This document shows, in pieces, positions 62,653 to 64,000 of a stretch of DNA of 64,000 nt. The DNA is from Ascidiimonas aurantiaca (GTDB lineage: Bacteria; Bacteroidota; Bacteroidia; Flavobacteriales; Flavobacteriaceae). Every line of letters starts with the position of its first letter. Within the stretch, counting starts at the first letter, position 1. The notes beneath the pieces were generated by a model. It worked only from the letters and a program-made list of their open reading frames with translations. It searched no databases and had not been told where the DNA came from. A program made the position numbers and the translations under genes. The stretch is taken from assembly GCF_037646345.1 (NCBI RefSeq), contig NZ_JBBEWR010000006.1, positions 62,001 through 126,000 on the forward strand, read 5' to 3'.

Positions 62653-63722
62653 TTTGTGTATTTTTTTATCAATTTAACAAGGGGTTCGGCGCCATACTTT
62701 AATATATCAAAGGCAGGTAAACCGGTTTCGACGGAGATATCTTCGCAAGCAGGCATGATTTCATCTTCCTTAAGGCCCTCGTGGTTTACGGTTATGGCAA
62801 TGACCTTCTTGCCTGATATGGTTTGTATGGCATTGATCTGCTTTTTTAAAGGATGCAATTTATACCCTGGGAATCCATCATATTCCTTTCGTGTGGGAGC
62901 ATGCTGCAGAATTACATAATCAGGCCTTCCGGCTGCTAAAATTTCAAAACCACCAGGGTAGGCCGGATTCATCAAGCTACCTTGTCCTTCAATTACAATG
63001 ACATCGGGATTTTCATTTTTATAGGCACTTACAATGGCGTGCTCGATCTCCCCAGAAACGAAGTCATTGATGCAACTGTCCATGATCATACTATATTTGG
63101 CACCTTGCAACCAGGCCGTTTGGCCGGTACCAATCATTTCTGCTTTTTTGCCTGCTGCGTGCAGGGCATGCACCAATAACCATGCTGTGGTTCGTTTGCC
63201 AATGGCAGAATCGGTTCCCAGAACAGCAAGTTTTAGGCAGTCAACTTTTTCAATGGCCCCTGAGAAAAAATGAAGTTTATTCCTTGGAGGTGTTTTTCGA
63301 ATATCCCTGATTCGCCCCCCGTATTCTTCGGCTAGATCAGATAGTTCCTTATAGTCGGAAATAAAATCGTGAAGGCCACTGTCTATATTCCAGCCCAGGG
63401 TCAGGGCTTTTTTTATGATAGTTTTGGCTTCACTAGGTAAGCGGCCACCATCGGGAGCAAGACCAATGACCAAGGTCTCTGGTATGTCTCCTGTATCTCG
63501 CAATTTCCCGATAGCGGAGTCTATATTTTTAAAAATGGGAATCCCATTCTCTTTTCCGTCAAGTACTGCTCCGGCATCCTGATTGGCATAGGTACTATCC
63601 AGAACGCCTACAATCTCATACCGCTCAGTAAATCGAACCAACCCATGGGCCGTTTTGCCATTTGGTGTATTGAAAGCACCTTCGCAATATACCAGTGCCT
63701 TACCATCTATTGTTCTTTTCAT
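62649..63722 (-). CDS. DUF1611/DgcN-like protein
   Basis: 357 residues. A Rossmann-like N-terminal domain (about 10-135) is followed by a P-loop-like C-terminal domain. The phrase LGTDSAIGKRTTAWLL is the nucleotide-binding loop of DUF1611, and IEGQGSLMNPAYPG and PDYVILQHAPTRKEYDGFP are typical later motifs. In marine bacteria DgcN acetylates D-glutamate before DgcA acts. This pair is in the same operon here. It starts 4 bp after the stop of the PLP enzyme and overlaps the PP-loop gene by 4 bp. Confidence 0.87.
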   Translation of the reverse strand: MKRTIDGKALVYCEGAFNTPNGKTAHGLVRFTERYEIVGVLDSTYANQDAGAVLDGKENGIPIFKNIDSAIGKLRDTGDIPETLVIGLAPDGGRLPSEAKTIIKKALTLGWNIDSGLHDFISDYKELSDLAEEYGGRIRDIRKTPPRNKLHFFSGAIEKVDCLKLAVLGTDSAIGKRTTAWLLVHALHAAGKKAEMIGTGQTAWLQGAKYSMIMDSCINDFVSGEIEHAIVSAYKNENPDVIVIEGQGSLMNPAYPGGFEILAAGRPDYVILQHAPTRKEYDGFPGYKLHPLKKQINAIQTISGKKVIAITVNHEGLKEDEIMPACEDISVETGLPAFDILKYGAEPLVKLIKKYTK

Positions 63723-63726
63723 TTAT

Positions 63727-64000
63727 TTAATTCTTAGCTGTTAAGACCGCTACAAAGCGGTCTGGTTCAAAATTTATCTTTTCGTCTAGTTCCAATAGCG
63801 CGATAAGGCCTGCCGTGGAAGCCGGGAGTATTTTCATACCTTCTTTCTTTAAAAGAAAAGAAGCCATTTCTTTCATTTTTTTGTCGCTGATATGAAAGGC
63901 CTCACCTTTTGATTCGCGCAATGCATACAGAGCTTCTTCTCCGTCAAAACTGTGCCAGTTAATAAGAGGTTCATTGTATTTACTTTCTTTTACAAGCTCT
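63727..64000 (-). CDS. C-terminal part of a PLP-dependent threonine-synthase-like enzyme (cut by window end)
   Basis: 91 codons, open from the window edge to the stop at 63727. The ending, with SKGEAFHISDKKM, then LPASTAGLIALLEL and a final FVAVLTAKN, matches the C-terminal small domain of fold-type II PLP enzymes such as threonine synthase or diaminopropionate-lyase-like proteins. Its gene precedes the DUF1611 gene by 4 bp, so it is the upstream member of the same minus-strand operon. The lysine and phosphate-binding parts lie outside the window. Confidence 0.75.
   Translation of the reverse strand, partial: ELVKESKYNEPLINWHSFDGEEALYALRESKGEAFHISDKKMKEMASFLLKKEGMKILPASTAGLIALLELDEKINFEPDRFVAVLTAKN

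Noticed and set aside
1..64000. CRISPR arrays, insertion sequences, prophage genes, rRNA, riboswitches
   Set aside because: On reading both strands I found no regularly spaced repeats, transposase or integrase genes, phage structural genes or recognised riboswitch cores. This was by eye, not by computation.

Overview
The window looks like chromosomal DNA of a flavobacterium-type Bacteroidota. The evidence is TAnnTTTG promoter boxes, A-rich leaders in place of Shine-Dalgarno sites, a type IX secretion (T9SS) C-terminal sorting domain, YaiO, DUF4114, DUF4230 and DUF6428 families, and moderately AT-rich coding sequence. I cannot name the genus.

Layout. (1) 1-15.2 kb: a polyketide locus. An enediyne-family-like iterative PKS (KS-AT-ACP-KR-DH) is followed by its SgcE10-like thioesterase, a LolD/MacB-type ABC transporter, a CysO/MoaD-like sulfur carrier ending in Gly-Gly, a small membrane protein, a LolA-like periplasmic carrier and an outer-membrane barrel. 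Then come an ECF42-type sigma factor, a lipoprotein with one CxxCH motif, and a rhodanese-E1 fusion that could activate the sulfur carrier. The set reads as synthesis plus envelope delivery of a polyene-type lipid, with an unexplained sulfur-transfer module. (2) 15.3-26.2 kb: mostly housekeeping genes (DUF456, a RES-Xre toxin-antitoxin pair, a GT2 with a flippase-like protein, ruvC, hemW, a cyclase, DUF4230, MmcQ/YjbR, a membrane MutS homologue, an amino-acid oxidase). (3) 26.3-32.8 kb: a nitric-oxide-type signalling operon with two candidate NO sensors (H-NOX and a FIST/NosP-like protein), two paralogous histidine kinases, a REC-only regulator, an Hpt protein and a LytTR response regulator. 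(4) 32.9-48.5 kb: a secreted DUF4114 protein and an exopolysaccharide-type block (TPR-YaiO, flippase, GT4, GH5-like hydrolase, Ig-like protein, giant membrane protein, GT2). (5) 48.5-51.7 kb: DUF4407, DUF3267 and an M20 dipeptidase, then tRNA-Leu. (6) 52-59.3 kb: an AraC regulator, DUF5694, two serine hydrolases, ArsR, DUF6428 and a decayed DoxX gene. (7) 59.3-64 kb: a tight minus-strand operon of a DgcA-like epimerase, creatininase, PP-loop protein, DUF1611/DgcN-like protein and a PLP enzyme cut by the window edge.

Main discovery. Six intergenic promoters in regions 3 and 4 share one architecture: two roughly 14-bp half-sites resembling CCATTC[A/G]TC, 21-22 bp apart, with a TAnnTTTG-like -7 box starting 40-42 bp after the start of the second half-site. 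The half-site resembles the published recognition sequence of AlgR, a LytTR regulator. The sites precede the NO-signalling operon itself, the DUF4114 gene, the flippase, the GT4 and the GT2. The sixth has no gene behind it but is followed about 200 bp later by a strong intrinsic terminator, which predicts a small RNA of about 240 nt. I infer that the LytTR regulator of region 3 controls its own operon, the surface polysaccharide/adhesin block and this RNA: a candidate NO-to-matrix regulon.
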